Shown here: positions 36,258 through 45,283 of the stretch, piece after piece
Numbering within the stretch: the stretch's first letter is position 1
How the letters are laid out: every line of letters starts with the position of its first letter
Program-made: the position numbers and the translations under genes
Source: Asticcacaulis excentricus
Lineage (GTDB): Bacteria > Pseudomonadota > Alphaproteobacteria > Caulobacterales > Caulobacteraceae
NCBI RefSeq assembly: GCF_003966695.1
Contig: NZ_AP018827.1
Location: 806,001 to 870,000 of the forward strand
Direction of reading: 5' to 3'
DNA length: 64,000 nt
Notes under the pieces: model-generated
Seen by the model: only the letters and a program-made list of their open reading frames with translations
Database searches by the model: none
What the model was told of the DNA's origin: nothing

Positions 36258-36911
36258 TCAGATACGCGCGAAAGGCTGCAACAGTTTACCCAGAAGCGTC
36301 TTTGGCGCTATGGGCGCGTTCGCCGCGATCAGGCACAGGCAATCGTCCGCCGCGATCAGGGGCGAATGATGATCGCCTTCGTCGCACGACACGCAATCGC
36401 CGGGATGATAGGCCCCGCGATCGTCGCTGAAACAGCCGGTCAGAACCAGAGTCATCTCCAGCCCCTGATGGTCGTGGACCGGCATCTGCATCCCGCCCTT
36501 GACGTGCATCAGATAGGTCAGACCGCGCCCGTCCTTGGGCGCGTCAAGATGCGCCATCCACACGCCCGGCGCGCCCCAGTAGCGCGGCTTGAAGGCCGCC
36601 GCGCGCACGGATTCCGGCAGGTCGATACCTTTGAGATAGGCGGGCAGTTCGGGTGCCACTCGCGGCTCAGGGGCCTCTTCGGGGCGCTCGATACGCGCCA
36701 GCGCCAGCTCCAGCGCGTCGTCGGCCATATCGACCGGCACGATGTCTTCGAGCATGGAGGCACCGATGGCGTCGAACAGGCGCAGCGACGTGCGGCAATG
36801 CGGGCACATTTCCAGATGCGTTTCGACCAGCAGGGACTGACCGGCGTTCAGACGGCCACGGTGATAGTCGAGCAGGATAACCTCATCGAGGTGGTGATTA
36901 ATGGCAGTCAT
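36258..36911 (-). CDS. chrR: ChrR-type zinc anti-sigma factor
   Basis: The 217-residue product has an N-terminal anti-sigma domain with HHLDEVILLDYHRGRL and the zinc motif THLEMCPHC (HxxxCxxC). The C-terminal cupin domain has MPVHDHQGLEMTLVLTG and HPGDCVSCDEGDHH. This is the ChrR layout, where the N-domain holds the sigma factor and the cupin domain is needed for release on singlet oxygen. Its ATG overlaps the sigma factor stop in an ATGA, which favours stoichiometric production. Confidence 0.93.
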   Translation of the reverse strand: MTAINHHLDEVILLDYHRGRLNAGQSLLVETHLEMCPHCRTSLRLFDAIGASMLEDIVPVDMADDALELALARIERPEEAPEPRVAPELPAYLKGIDLPESVRAAAFKPRYWGAPGVWMAHLDAPKDGRGLTYLMHVKGGMQMPVHDHQGLEMTLVLTGCFSDDRGAYHPGDCVSCDEGDHHSPLIAADDCLCLIAANAPIAPKTLLGKLLQPFARI

Positions 36912-37612
36912 ACGCTTTTACTCTCGATCTTGGCGCTTTTACTCTCAGCACGGGTTTCAAAGGCCGCCCGCAGCCGCAGAAGCGCCAGCCGAAGACGTGA
37001 TTTCACGGTCCCCAGAGGAATGGACAGGGCCTGAGCAATGTCGCCATGCGACAGGTCTTCAAAAAACGACAGCCGCACCACTTCGCGCTGCTCCGGCGAC
37101 AGGGTCTGCATCAGGACGCCAATCGTCTTGGCATCCTGCACCCCGATCAGGTGCGTATCCGGGGCCTGTTCCGGTTCCGGGGCCCACAAATCTTCCGGCA
37201 GGGTTTGTGCCCGCTTTTGCTTGCGCAAGCCGTCGATATGCAGGTTGCGCGCGATGGAATAGATCCACGTCGTCGCCGACGCCTTGGACGGGTCGAAATA
37301 AGAAGCCTTGCGCCACACATTGAGCAAAGCGTCCTGCGCCAGGTCTTCGGCTTCGATGGCGGTCAGGCCGCGACCCATCATGAAGGCCTTGAGTTTGGGC
37401 GCGTATTGACTGAACAATTGCGCATAGGCCGCACGGTCACGCCCTTCGGCGATACGTAAAATCAGGGCTTCGGGCACACCCACGGGACGCCCTCCCCGGC
37501 TCAGGCCAGTCTCTGCGACGATCATCCGCGTAGAAGACCCGATTAAATCGTCGCGGTCAAAGGACATTTGAGGCCGCCCGTAAAGAGTCGATGTGGACTT
37601 AGCTGTGGTCAT
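36908..37612 (-). CDS. rpoE: ECF sigma factor, RpoE/ECF11-like
   Basis: I place the start at ATG 37612 (234 residues); the frame is open further upstream but that part is not sigma-like and crosses the divergent promoter. Region 2 is YAQLFSQYAPKLKAFMMGRG through AEDLAQDALLNVWRKA and TWIYSIARNLHIDGLRK. Region 4 is LSPEQREVVRLSFFEDLSH with IPLGTVKSRLRLALLRLR. With chrR overlapping by 4 bp, it is a singlet-oxygen-type sigma factor by family. It probably controls the flanking lipid genes. Confidence 0.93.
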   Translation of the reverse strand: MTTAKSTSTLYGRPQMSFDRDDLIGSSTRMIVAETGLSRGGRPVGVPEALILRIAEGRDRAAYAQLFSQYAPKLKAFMMGRGLTAIEAEDLAQDALLNVWRKASYFDPSKASATTWIYSIARNLHIDGLRKQKRAQTLPEDLWAPEPEQAPDTHLIGVQDAKTIGVLMQTLSPEQREVVRLSFFEDLSHGDIAQALSIPLGTVKSRLRLALLRLRAAFETRAESKSAKIESKSV

Positions 37613-37721
37613 GAGGTTTCTACGACGCCGCCACAGGTTTGGATTTCCGCCACAGGCTATTTGAAAATGACTTTTTGAGAGGCGTTTCGGCCGGAGGCGG
37701 TCAGCCTCTTTGGCCGTTGAT

Positions 37722-37751
37722 ATTATAAAGCATGTCATTTCCGGAAAATCA
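37722..37751 (-). promoter_or_regulatory. Putative promoter of the sigma/chrR operon
   Basis: On the minus strand TGATTT (37751-37746), 18 bp, TATAAT (37727-37722). The -35 matches TGATCC at four of six and the spacing equals that of the divergent site, so it could be an autoregulated or housekeeping promoter. Confidence 0.45.
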
Positions 37752-37758
37752 GATAGGC

Positions 37759-37788
37759 TGATCCAGCGCCCGACTCCCGGCGTAAGCG
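37759..37788 (+). promoter_or_regulatory. Putative RpoE-dependent promoter of the FAD oxidoreductase/DUF1365 operon
   Basis: TGATCC (37759-37764), 18 bp, TAAGCG (37783-37788), located 27 bp before the start codon. TGATCC with a downstream TAA-type -10 is the known pattern for RpoE/ChrR-controlled genes in Rhodobacter. Confidence 0.6.
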
Positions 37789-37814
37789 TCTTTATATAAG
37801 CAAGGACATAAAGA

Positions 37815-39194
37815 ATGTACGACGCCAGCCGCGCCACCCCGGACGCTTCCCGCCGCCCCCGTATCGCCATTGTGGGCACAGGGATTTCCGGCTTATCCGC
37901 CGCCTGGCACCTCCATCCGCACGCCGACATCACGGTGTTTGAAAAGGAAGACCGCCCCGGCGGCCACAGCCACAGCGTCAATATCGGTAGTGCCGAGACC
38001 CCTCTGTGGGTCGATATGGGCTTTATCGTCTTCAACACGCCCTGCTACCCCAATCTGACGGCTCTGCTCGACTATATCGGCGCGCCGCATCAGTCTTCGG
38101 ACATGTCGTTCGGCGTCTCTATCGACAAGGGCCGGCTGGAATACGCCTCGGTGTCTCTGGCCGGGCTTCTGGCGCAATGGGGCAATGTGGTGCGGCCGCG
38201 CTTCCTGCGCCTGATGTGGGACCTAGTACGCTTCTACAAGACCGCCCCGCTCGATCACAAGGCGCGTCAGGATGAGACCCTGACCCTGGGGCAGTATCTG
38301 ATCAGCCGGCGCTATTCGCGGGCCTTTATCGAGGACCATCTGGTGCCGCAGGCCGCCGCCATCTGGTCCACCTCCGCCGCCGAGGTCATGGACTATCCGT
38401 TCCGCGCCTTCATGAATTTCTTTGAAAACCATGGCCTGCTGAAGCTCAATCTGGCCGAACGTATCCAGTGGCGAACGGTCACCGGCGGCTCGCAAGCCTA
38501 TGTGGAGCGCCTGATCGCCCCGTTCAGAAACCGCATCCGCAATCACTGTGGCATCGCGAAGGCTGAACGCCACGCCGAGGGCGTCACCCTGACCGATACG
38601 CACGGCGAGCGTCATCATTTTGACGAGGTGGTGTTCGCCACCCACGCGCACGACACGCTGCGCATATTGGGGGACAATGCCACACCGCACGAGCGTGAAG
38701 TCCTTTCGGCCTTCCGCTACACCGACAACGAGGTGGTGATGCACACCGACGCCAGCCTGATGCCGCGCCGCCGCCACGCCTGGGCCAGTTGGAACTATAT
38801 CGGCCGCAAGGATGAGATGACGGCGGGGCGTATGCTGTGCGTCACCTACTGGATGAACCTGCTGCAAAACCTGCCGGGTCGGGACGTGTTCGTGACGCTC
38901 AACCCCGTCACGCCGATTGCCGAAGATAAGGTGATCAAGCGCATGATGTTCGACCACCCCCTGTTCGATCAGGCCGCCATCGCCGCCCAGACGCAACTGG
39001 GAGACTTGCAGGGCGTCAACCGCACCTGGTTCTGCGGCGCCTATTTCGGCGCGGGCTTCCACGAAGACGGCCTGCAATCGGGTCTGGCGGTTGCCGAGGC
39101 CATCAGTGGCGTTTCGCGCCCGTGGGCCTTCGACTGGAGCCGCTCGCGCATCTTCTGGCAACCGGCCCGCGCTCTGCTGGAGGCGGCGGAATGA
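37815..39194 (+). CDS. FAD-dependent amine-oxidase-like oxidoreductase
   Basis: The 459-residue product has an FAD dinucleotide-binding fold: RIAIVGTGISGLSAAWHL followed by ITVFEKEDRPGGHSHS. WVDMGFIVFNTPCYPNL and the terminal segment TWFCGAYFGAGFHEDGLQSG are characteristic of the oxidoreductases found beside DUF1365 and CFA-like genes. The reaction is not established for this subfamily; lipid acyl-chain oxidation is a reasonable inference. Its stop overlaps the DUF1365 start in an ATGA. A putative RpoE promoter lies just upstream. Confidence 0.87.
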   Translation: MYDASRATPDASRRPRIAIVGTGISGLSAAWHLHPHADITVFEKEDRPGGHSHSVNIGSAETPLWVDMGFIVFNTPCYPNLTALLDYIGAPHQSSDMSFGVSIDKGRLEYASVSLAGLLAQWGNVVRPRFLRLMWDLVRFYKTAPLDHKARQDETLTLGQYLISRRYSRAFIEDHLVPQAAAIWSTSAAEVMDYPFRAFMNFFENHGLLKLNLAERIQWRTVTGGSQAYVERLIAPFRNRIRNHCGIAKAERHAEGVTLTDTHGERHHFDEVVFATHAHDTLRILGDNATPHEREVLSAFRYTDNEVVMHTDASLMPRRRHAWASWNYIGRKDEMTAGRMLCVTYWMNLLQNLPGRDVFVTLNPVTPIAEDKVIKRMMFDHPLFDQAAIAAQTQLGDLQGVNRTWFCGAYFGAGFHEDGLQSGLAVAEAISGVSRPWAFDWSRSRIFWQPARALLEAAE

Positions 39195-40030
39195 TGCGCC
39201 CGGCCCTCTATGCCGGCCCCGTCATGCATCACCGCTTTGCGCCCAAGGTGCACCATCTGGAATATTCGGTGTTTCAGATCCTGTTCGATCTCGACCACCT
39301 CGACCAGAGCCTCAAACCCTTAAAGACGCTCGGCCTCAACCGTTTTAATCTACTGGGCTTTTACGAACGCGATCACGGTCCGGTTCGGGGCGACACGGCC
39401 ACGCCGCTGCGTGAACGGATCATTGCCTTTCTGACGCCACAGGGCCTTTATGAGGCGGGCGACCGGCTGTTCCTGCTGGCCATGCCGCGCGTTCTGGGCT
39501 TCGTCTTCAACCCGATCAGCCTCTATTTCGTCGAAAAAGCCGATGGCGACCTGCGCGCCGTGGTCTATCAGGTCAACAACACCTTCGGCGATCGCCATTG
39601 CTACGTCCTGCCGGTGCAGGACAAGGGGCGGCTGCATCAGGCGGCGGACAAGCGGCTGCACGTCTCGCCGTTCATGGATATGGACATGGCCTACAGCTTC
39701 GACCTGACGCCGCCGGAAGCGCGTTTTGGCCTGCGCATCCTGCTGGAGCAGGTCCGCCCCGAAGGCCGCGAAAAGATGCTGGTGGCGAGCTTCAACGCCC
39801 AACGCGAAGCGCTGAATGACCGGGTACTGATGAAATACTTCCTGACCATGCCGTTGATGACCTTAAAGGTCGTGTGGGGCATCCACTGGGAAGCGCTGAA
39901 AATCTGGCTCAAGGGCGTCAAATACCGCCCCGGTCCCAAACAGACGCCCGATGTCTTCAGTGTGGGACAGCCTCTGCCATCTTACGCCCCCGGCGTGCCG
40001 GTAGAGGTGGCACCCCGCGAAGCGCGGTGA
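39191..40030 (+). CDS. DUF1365 protein
   Basis: From ATG 39191 (overlapping the previous stop) the product is 279 residues. DUF1365 landmarks are YAGPVMHHRFAPKVHHLEY, the LLGFYERDHGPVRGD segment, and PRVLGFVFNPISLYFVE. A later segment is YQVNNTFGDRHCYVLP. The family regularly sits between an FAD oxidoreductase and a CFA-like methyltransferase. Its function is unknown, but the setting points to acyl-chain modification. Confidence 0.9.
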   Translation: MMRPALYAGPVMHHRFAPKVHHLEYSVFQILFDLDHLDQSLKPLKTLGLNRFNLLGFYERDHGPVRGDTATPLRERIIAFLTPQGLYEAGDRLFLLAMPRVLGFVFNPISLYFVEKADGDLRAVVYQVNNTFGDRHCYVLPVQDKGRLHQAADKRLHVSPFMDMDMAYSFDLTPPEARFGLRILLEQVRPEGREKMLVASFNAQREALNDRVLMKYFLTMPLMTLKVVWGIHWEALKIWLKGVKYRPGPKQTPDVFSVGQPLPSYAPGVPVEVAPREAR

Positions 40031-40094
40031 CCGAGGGGCTTAGCGGCTGATCAGCCGCGTTTCAGGTTCCACCACCGCGCCCTGCGGCAGCGGT

Positions 40095-40116
40095 CCTCCC
40101 CGGCAAGCCGGGGAGG
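40095..40116. repeat. Family E short hairpin after DUF1365
   Basis: CCTCCCCGGC and GCCGGGGAGG are a perfect 10 bp inverted repeat around AA. It may also terminate transcription from either side, though no T-tract follows. Confidence 0.7.
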
Positions 40117-40132
40117 TATAAGGAATGGTGAC

Positions 40133-43006
40133 CTAAGGCCGCTTCACCTTCACCGCATTGCCCGAATAGGCGACGCTGATGGCCGGAGCGTCGAAGTCGG
40201 TCGTCTTGTCGCCCGCCTTCAGGAAGCGCACCTTGAAGGTCCGCGCCGCCACCATCTTGTCGTACTGGCCCGTGCGCGCCCCGATGGTCAGTTCGCCGGT
40301 CTTGTCATTATAGCTGAACGGGATACGGGTGAACTTGCCCTTCTCATAGCCATTCGACACGCCATCGTCCTCATAGAGGCTGTAGCGGCCATCGGCACCC
40401 GTATAGACATTGATCGTCAGCGGGGCGTCCGGCTTTTCATCGACATACTGCATGACCGGGCCCATCGGCAGGATCGCCCCCGCCCTGACGAACAGCGGCA
40501 ACTGATCAAGCGGCGCCGCGACGGTCTGCGTCTGACCGCCCTTCACCGTCTCACCGGTATAGGCGTTATACCAACTGGCTCCCGCCGGGAAATAGACGCT
40601 GCGTGAGGTGGCCTGATACTTGGTGACCGGCGCAACGAGGATCGACTTACCGAACATATAGGCGTCCTTGACGTCCTTCCCCCTGGCATCTGTCGGAAAG
40701 TTGAGCGCAAAGCCGCGCATGATCGGGGCCGACTCATAATGGGCGTCCGCGGCCGCCGAATAGATGTACGGCATCAGGCGGTACCGCAGCTCAAGGAACC
40801 ACACCATATTGGCGCGCATGGGCGAACCCGGCGGCGAGATTTCGTGGATTTCGCGCTTCACCCCTTCGCCGTGCGAGCGGAACAGCGGCGAGAAGGCCCC
40901 GAACTGCCACCAGCGCTGGTTCAACTCACGCCATTCTTTCAGGTCCTCAGCCGTACCCGTGCCACCGGCGGCGCGGTTTTCCTGAAGCGCCCCGACATCC
41001 TTGCCCTGAAAGCGCGTTTCCTGCGCATAGCCACCGATATCGTGCGTCCAGTTGGGCACGCCGGAGAAGCCGGTCTGCACGCCCGCCGAAATCTGATCGT
41101 ACAGATTGTCCCAGGTGCCGACGACATCACCCGACCAGAGGGCGGCGGCGTTACGCTGCACGCCGGCAAAGCCCGAACGGGTCAGGATGAACTGACGCTT
41201 GTCCGGCTGATCGGCTTTGAGGCCCTCATAGACGGCCTGAGAACTCATGGTCGAATAGGCATTGTGGACCAGCGCGCCCGGCCCCATCTGGGTCGGGGTG
41301 ATCAGCTCGGCAAACTCCTCCGGGCTGGTGTTGGAGCGCACGTCCGGCTCGGTATTGTCCATCCACCAGGCGTCAAAGCCGTACTTGGCCAGACCTTCCT
41401 TCATCTGACGGTAGTAGATGTCGCGCGCTTCCTGATTATAGGGCGAATAGTGGCTGTTGAGATAGCCCGGCCCCACCCAGTCCTTGGCACCCAGTTCGAC
41501 ATTGCGGCGCCACATATAGCCCTTGGCGTCCAGCTCCTTATAATTGTCGGTATTGGGATAGAACTTGCCCCAGATCGAGATCATGATGCGGGCGTTCTGC
41601 TTGTGCACCTCATCGACCAGCTTTTGCGGGTCGGGGAAGCGCACGGGATCGAACTTGTGGCTACCCCACTGGTCTTCGGGCCAGTAAAACCAGTCCTGCA
41701 CGATATTGTCGATCGGCCACCTGTTGTCGCGATAGGTTTTGAGCACCCCCAGAAGCTGATCCTGCGTCTCATAGCGCTGACGCGACTGCCAGAAGCCATA
41801 GGCCCATTTCGGCATCATCGGCGGCTTGCCGGTGACGGTGTGATAGCCGGAAATGACGCCTTCAAGGCTGTCGGCGGAGATGAAGTAATAGGTCAGACCC
41901 GTGCCCGCCTCAGACGTGAAGCGCAGCGAGTGCTTGTCCGCCGCCGGTTCCGGGTTGGAATGGTGCAGCGAGATCAGGCCGCCCGCCGGCAGCCACTCGA
42001 CCTGGAACTTGACCGGCTTGTTTTTGGCGAAGGTCTGCTCGAAATTGTTGTACCAGGCGTTCCAGCCCATACGCCAGATGCCATGATCGAAGATCGTCTT
42101 GCCATCGACCTTCATCGTCACATAGTCCGAGGCAAACAGGCGCATCTTGTGCACGCCCGGCGAGTCCGAGGTGGCCGAGCCTTCCCAGACGACCTTGACG
42201 GTTTTGCCCGTCGTCGCGGCCTTGCTCAGCGCCGGATCGGTCGGCCAGTACTTATCGACATCGCTCAGGAACTGATAGCGGATGTCAGGCTCAACGCGCG
42301 TCAGGATCAGCTTGTCATCGACATAGTATTTGGCGGTCAGGCCCTTGGAACCATCGAGCGCCGTCAGTTTCAGATCGCGGCTGGCCAGACCGAAGCGCAC
42401 CGGATTGCCAAAGCGCGTGACCGAATTGTTGTCCCACAGCACGCCATAATTCTTGTCCGACACCACGAAGGGGATGCCGATATCCATATTGTGCTGGCGC
42501 AACTCGATGTCTTCGCCATTAAGGTTCATCTGGGCGTTCTGATGCTGCCCCAGACCGTAGAAGGCCTCGGTCGTGCCGGGGTTGAACTGGGCGCTGGTGG
42601 CCACATAGGGCTTACCCTCGACCGTTACCGGGGTGATGGCGCTCTTGACTTCTTTCAGCACCGGCTGGCCCTTGGCGTTGAAGAAGGTCAGGCGGCCAGT
42701 CGTCAGGTCCACCTGCGCCGAGGCGGCAGCGGCCTTAAGAGTAACAGTACCCTTGCCGTCGGACACGGTGAACTTGCCTTCCGGCTTGGCGATGGCCATC
42801 AGAGACGGCAGTTGTTCGCGCGCCGGATCATCGACGCCGACCACCTGAATGATCGAGTCGCTGATGACATTGAGGCGGATTTCCTTCGCCGTGCCGGTAT
42901 CCGGCTTGACCACAATACCGGTATCGGTGCGGCTATAGGTCCCGGCCAGCGCCGTGGAGGCCATCAGGGCGACGGCCAGCGTCGAGGCGTAGATATAGGG
43001 TTTCAT
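40133..43006 (-). CDS. GH31 glycoside hydrolase with PA14 insert, probable alpha-xylosidase
   Basis: The 957-residue product has a signal peptide (to about residue 21), the GH31 N-terminal sandwich, and an inserted PA14-like domain (about residues 220-360). The catalytic barrel follows, with nucleophile DAWWMDNTEPD (Asp near 551) and acid/base LWSGDVVGTWDN (Asp near 628). The PA14 insert is known from xyloglucan alpha-xylosidases such as Cellvibrio japonicus Xyl31A. The adjacent GH35 gene matches that setting. It should act on exported or outer-membrane-passed oligosaccharides. GH31 also includes alpha-glucosidases, so xylosidase is inferred. Confidence 0.87.
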   Translation of the reverse strand: MKPYIYASTLAVALMASTALAGTYSRTDTGIVVKPDTGTAKEIRLNVISDSIIQVVGVDDPAREQLPSLMAIAKPEGKFTVSDGKGTVTLKAAAASAQVDLTTGRLTFFNAKGQPVLKEVKSAITPVTVEGKPYVATSAQFNPGTTEAFYGLGQHQNAQMNLNGEDIELRQHNMDIGIPFVVSDKNYGVLWDNNSVTRFGNPVRFGLASRDLKLTALDGSKGLTAKYYVDDKLILTRVEPDIRYQFLSDVDKYWPTDPALSKAATTGKTVKVVWEGSATSDSPGVHKMRLFASDYVTMKVDGKTIFDHGIWRMGWNAWYNNFEQTFAKNKPVKFQVEWLPAGGLISLHHSNPEPAADKHSLRFTSEAGTGLTYYFISADSLEGVISGYHTVTGKPPMMPKWAYGFWQSRQRYETQDQLLGVLKTYRDNRWPIDNIVQDWFYWPEDQWGSHKFDPVRFPDPQKLVDEVHKQNARIMISIWGKFYPNTDNYKELDAKGYMWRRNVELGAKDWVGPGYLNSHYSPYNQEARDIYYRQMKEGLAKYGFDAWWMDNTEPDVRSNTSPEEFAELITPTQMGPGALVHNAYSTMSSQAVYEGLKADQPDKRQFILTRSGFAGVQRNAAALWSGDVVGTWDNLYDQISAGVQTGFSGVPNWTHDIGGYAQETRFQGKDVGALQENRAAGGTGTAEDLKEWRELNQRWWQFGAFSPLFRSHGEGVKREIHEISPPGSPMRANMVWFLELRYRLMPYIYSAAADAHYESAPIMRGFALNFPTDARGKDVKDAYMFGKSILVAPVTKYQATSRSVYFPAGASWYNAYTGETVKGGQTQTVAAPLDQLPLFVRAGAILPMGPVMQYVDEKPDAPLTINVYTGADGRYSLYEDDGVSNGYEKGKFTRIPFSYNDKTGELTIGARTGQYDKMVAARTFKVRFLKAGDKTTDFDAPAISVAYSGNAVKVKRP

Positions 43007-43026
43007 CTGTCTTCTCCCGAATATCT

Positions 43027-43136
43027 CTTCTCCCTTGAGGGAGAAGGTGGCGCGTCAGCACCGGATGAGGGGGGCATGCAGGACGGCCTGTGCGTCCCCT
43101 CACCCCGGCCCTCTCTCTGTATGAGCGAGAGAGAGG
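43027..43136. repeat. Family E-type intergenic repeat between GH31 and GH35 genes
   Basis: CTTCTCCC/GGGAGAAG around TTGA (43027-43046), then CCTCTCTC/GAGAGAGG (43110-43136), with GATGAGGGG and CCCCTCA between. The paired ends and flanking GC words make a complex hairpin in the GH35-GH31 transcript. Confidence 0.6.
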
Positions 43137-43146
43137 AAGTTCATTA

Positions 43147-44808
43147 TCAATAGGTGGCCAGCTTGACCTTGAGCACGGCCGGCTGGCCGGTCAGGTTCAG
43201 GCCGTAGTCGGTCTGGTCGCCATTCCACACGAAATCGACAACCCACTGGCCGTTTTCAAAGTGCCCCTGCTCGACCGAACGGAAGATCAGGTTCTTGCCT
43301 TTGTTCTTTGGGCCCAGCCCGAAATTCAGCCGGGCGTGGACGCCGGTGACCAGAAATTCGTCTTCGGACAACTGCGCCACGACCACGCCGCCATTGGGCT
43401 TTTCACGCCCCGGCACCGGATCGATCTTGCCCAGCCACGTCCATTCGGTCAGACCGAACTGCCACTCGCCATAGAGCACGTCGAGCGTCCACTTACCGCC
43501 AAGGTCGATCTTTTGCGGCTTGCGGTCATCGGCCTCGGCGACGCCCCAGACGGGGTTTTCATAGGCGATCTTCGCCCAGTCGCGCATCATCGGCGCAAAC
43601 AGGGCGTACTTTTCCCGAAACGGTTTCAGGCCTTCGGGCGAGATGTCCTTGCCGCCCAGCGGGTAGTTGGTATAGCCCGTATAGTCGATGCCAAACGGCG
43701 CAAAGCCGATGCCGCCGCGGCCGAAGACACTGAAAATATAGCGGGCAAACTCGGTATCAGAGCCCGTTTCCGGCACAAACAGCGGATTCTCGAACTTCGT
43801 GTAGAGGTTCAGCACCGCCTCGTAATTGGCCGAGTCGCGCTTATAGATATCGGGCGCGATGATATCGATGGCCGGGGCCGCCGCCTGATAGATGTCGATG
43901 ACATTGTGGGTCGGCCCGCCCGACGAATAGGTCTCCGGCCCCACCTCGATCAGTGGCTCACGCAGCGCCGCATTGACGTACATGGGCAGGTCATAGACGG
44001 CGCGACCGGCGGCCGCGATCTCATTGATATAGCTGGCGATATGCCAGGCGTGGAAATATTCGTCGGCGTGTTTTCCGAATACCTCGCTCCACGTGCCACC
44101 CTTGCTGAGCCCCTTCTTTTTGAGCAGGGCCGGCGGCACCGCTCCTTTGAAGACCTTTTCCGCCTTGGGCGAATAGTCGCGCACGCTGCCATAGGTGCCG
44201 GACTCGTTCTGCGGCTGGATCATGATGACCGTGTGCTGGTCGCCGTCGATCTTTTTCAGGTGCGTCATCAGGGCGACAAAGGCCTTCTTGTCGGCCTCCA
44301 GCGTCGTGCGCTCCATCGGCGACAGGCAATAGGACAGGGTCCCGTCTTTTTTGGTGATCCGCGGGAAGCGCTTGTTATCGAGCTTCACCCAGTCCGGCGT
44401 ATAGTTGGGCGAGGTGTTTTTCCACGTCCCGAACCACAACAGCACCAGACGCACATTGTTCTGACGCGCCTGCTTCACCAGCTCATCGACGTAGGAGAAG
44501 TCGAACTGGCCTTCCTTCGGTTCGATCTGCTCCCAGGCCACCGGAATTTCCAGCGTGTTGGCCTGGATCTCCTTGATCGCCGGCCACACCTTGGGCAGTT
44601 GCGCCACGTAGTTGGATGAATTATTGGCCTGCGCCCCCAAAATGAGGTAGGGCGCGCCATCGACCATCAGCGCCGCCTTGCCGTTCTTTTTGACCACCTG
44701 CGGCAGCGGCTTGTTTTGCGCTCGCGCCTCCGTGACAGGTACAAGACATATAGCGGCACCGAACACGGCGACCGACATCAACAAACGGCGCGGTAATCTC
44801 AAACTCAT
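43147..44808 (-). CDS. GH35 beta-galactosidase with C-terminal DUF5597-like domain
   Basis: From ATG 44808 the product is 553 residues with a signal peptide (to EARAQ). The GH35 barrel includes NTLEIPVAWEQIEPKEGQFDFS, acid/base MIQPQNESGTYGS (Glu near 202) and nucleophile FVPETGSD (Glu near 347). The C-terminal beta domain (about residues 380-553) resembles DUF5597, found in related alpha- and gammaproteobacterial enzymes. Cellvibrio Bgl35A, a xyloglucan beta-galactosidase, is encoded beside its GH31 partner in the same way. It is read before the GH31 gene, probably as one transcript. Confidence 0.88.
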   Translation of the reverse strand: MSLRLPRRLLMSVAVFGAAICLVPVTEARAQNKPLPQVVKKNGKAALMVDGAPYLILGAQANNSSNYVAQLPKVWPAIKEIQANTLEIPVAWEQIEPKEGQFDFSYVDELVKQARQNNVRLVLLWFGTWKNTSPNYTPDWVKLDNKRFPRITKKDGTLSYCLSPMERTTLEADKKAFVALMTHLKKIDGDQHTVIMIQPQNESGTYGSVRDYSPKAEKVFKGAVPPALLKKKGLSKGGTWSEVFGKHADEYFHAWHIASYINEIAAAGRAVYDLPMYVNAALREPLIEVGPETYSSGGPTHNVIDIYQAAAPAIDIIAPDIYKRDSANYEAVLNLYTKFENPLFVPETGSDTEFARYIFSVFGRGGIGFAPFGIDYTGYTNYPLGGKDISPEGLKPFREKYALFAPMMRDWAKIAYENPVWGVAEADDRKPQKIDLGGKWTLDVLYGEWQFGLTEWTWLGKIDPVPGREKPNGGVVVAQLSEDEFLVTGVHARLNFGLGPKNKGKNLIFRSVEQGHFENGQWVVDFVWNGDQTDYGLNLTGQPAVLKVKLATY

Positions 44809-45025
44809 GCACGGCTCCCCTGACTGACCGATGCGACGCACCAGCCCTTATGGACGGACACACGGTCCACGTCTGACGTTCGGTTGAGGGATAACAGTCG
44901 CCCGCCTTTCCAGCGGTGCGCCTGCCCGGCACTGTTCCCTCGTTACGTATGCCACTCTCAAAAAGGCAGCATTTTTTATTATACAATTGTCTTAATCATG
45001 CTTGATTCACCGCGCAAGGGCAAAA

Positions 45026-45041
45026 ATGATAACGCTATCAT
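45026..45041. promoter_or_regulatory. Putative LacI-type operator in the GH35 upstream region
   Basis: ATGATAACGCTATCAT is a near-perfect palindrome centred on CG. It follows the LacI/GalR-type pattern TGxTAxCGxTAxCA seen before sugar-uptake genes in related bacteria. It lies 218 bp from the GH35 start and 243 bp from the GntR start. No LacI-family gene is in the window. Confidence 0.5.
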
Positions 45042-45176
45042 ATTCAATCGTTTTCACATGTCTTTGCAGGAGTGACGGTCAAGCCGGCCGCATATTTGTC
45101 ATTTAAGCTGGACAAGCGGCGGAAAGATCGGTGATTACTCATCTTATAACAAGACTCAGACATGCCTACAGGCAGC

Positions 45177-45282
45177 TTAGAGCGTGTTTCGTTCAGATGA
45201 ATTCGAATCGACGCTCTAAATTTTTGGTTTAACGCGCTTTTTTGCCCGAAAAGTGCGTCACACGTTTCGGAAAGCGCTCTAA
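45177..45282 (+). repeat. Family B dispersed repeat, copy 2
   Basis: TTAGAGCG...CGCTCTAA hairpin, then AATTTTTGGTTTAACGCG and GTTTCGGAAAGCGCTCTAA. It ends one base before the GntR ATG, so it occupies the whole ribosome-binding region of that gene. Confidence 0.8.
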
Positions 45283-45283
45283 T

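Noticed and set aside
36908-38038. 376-residue version of the ECF sigma factor
   Set aside because: The first about 140 residues are not sigma-like and run through the divergent promoter region and the start of the FAD oxidoreductase gene. ATG 37612 is preferred.
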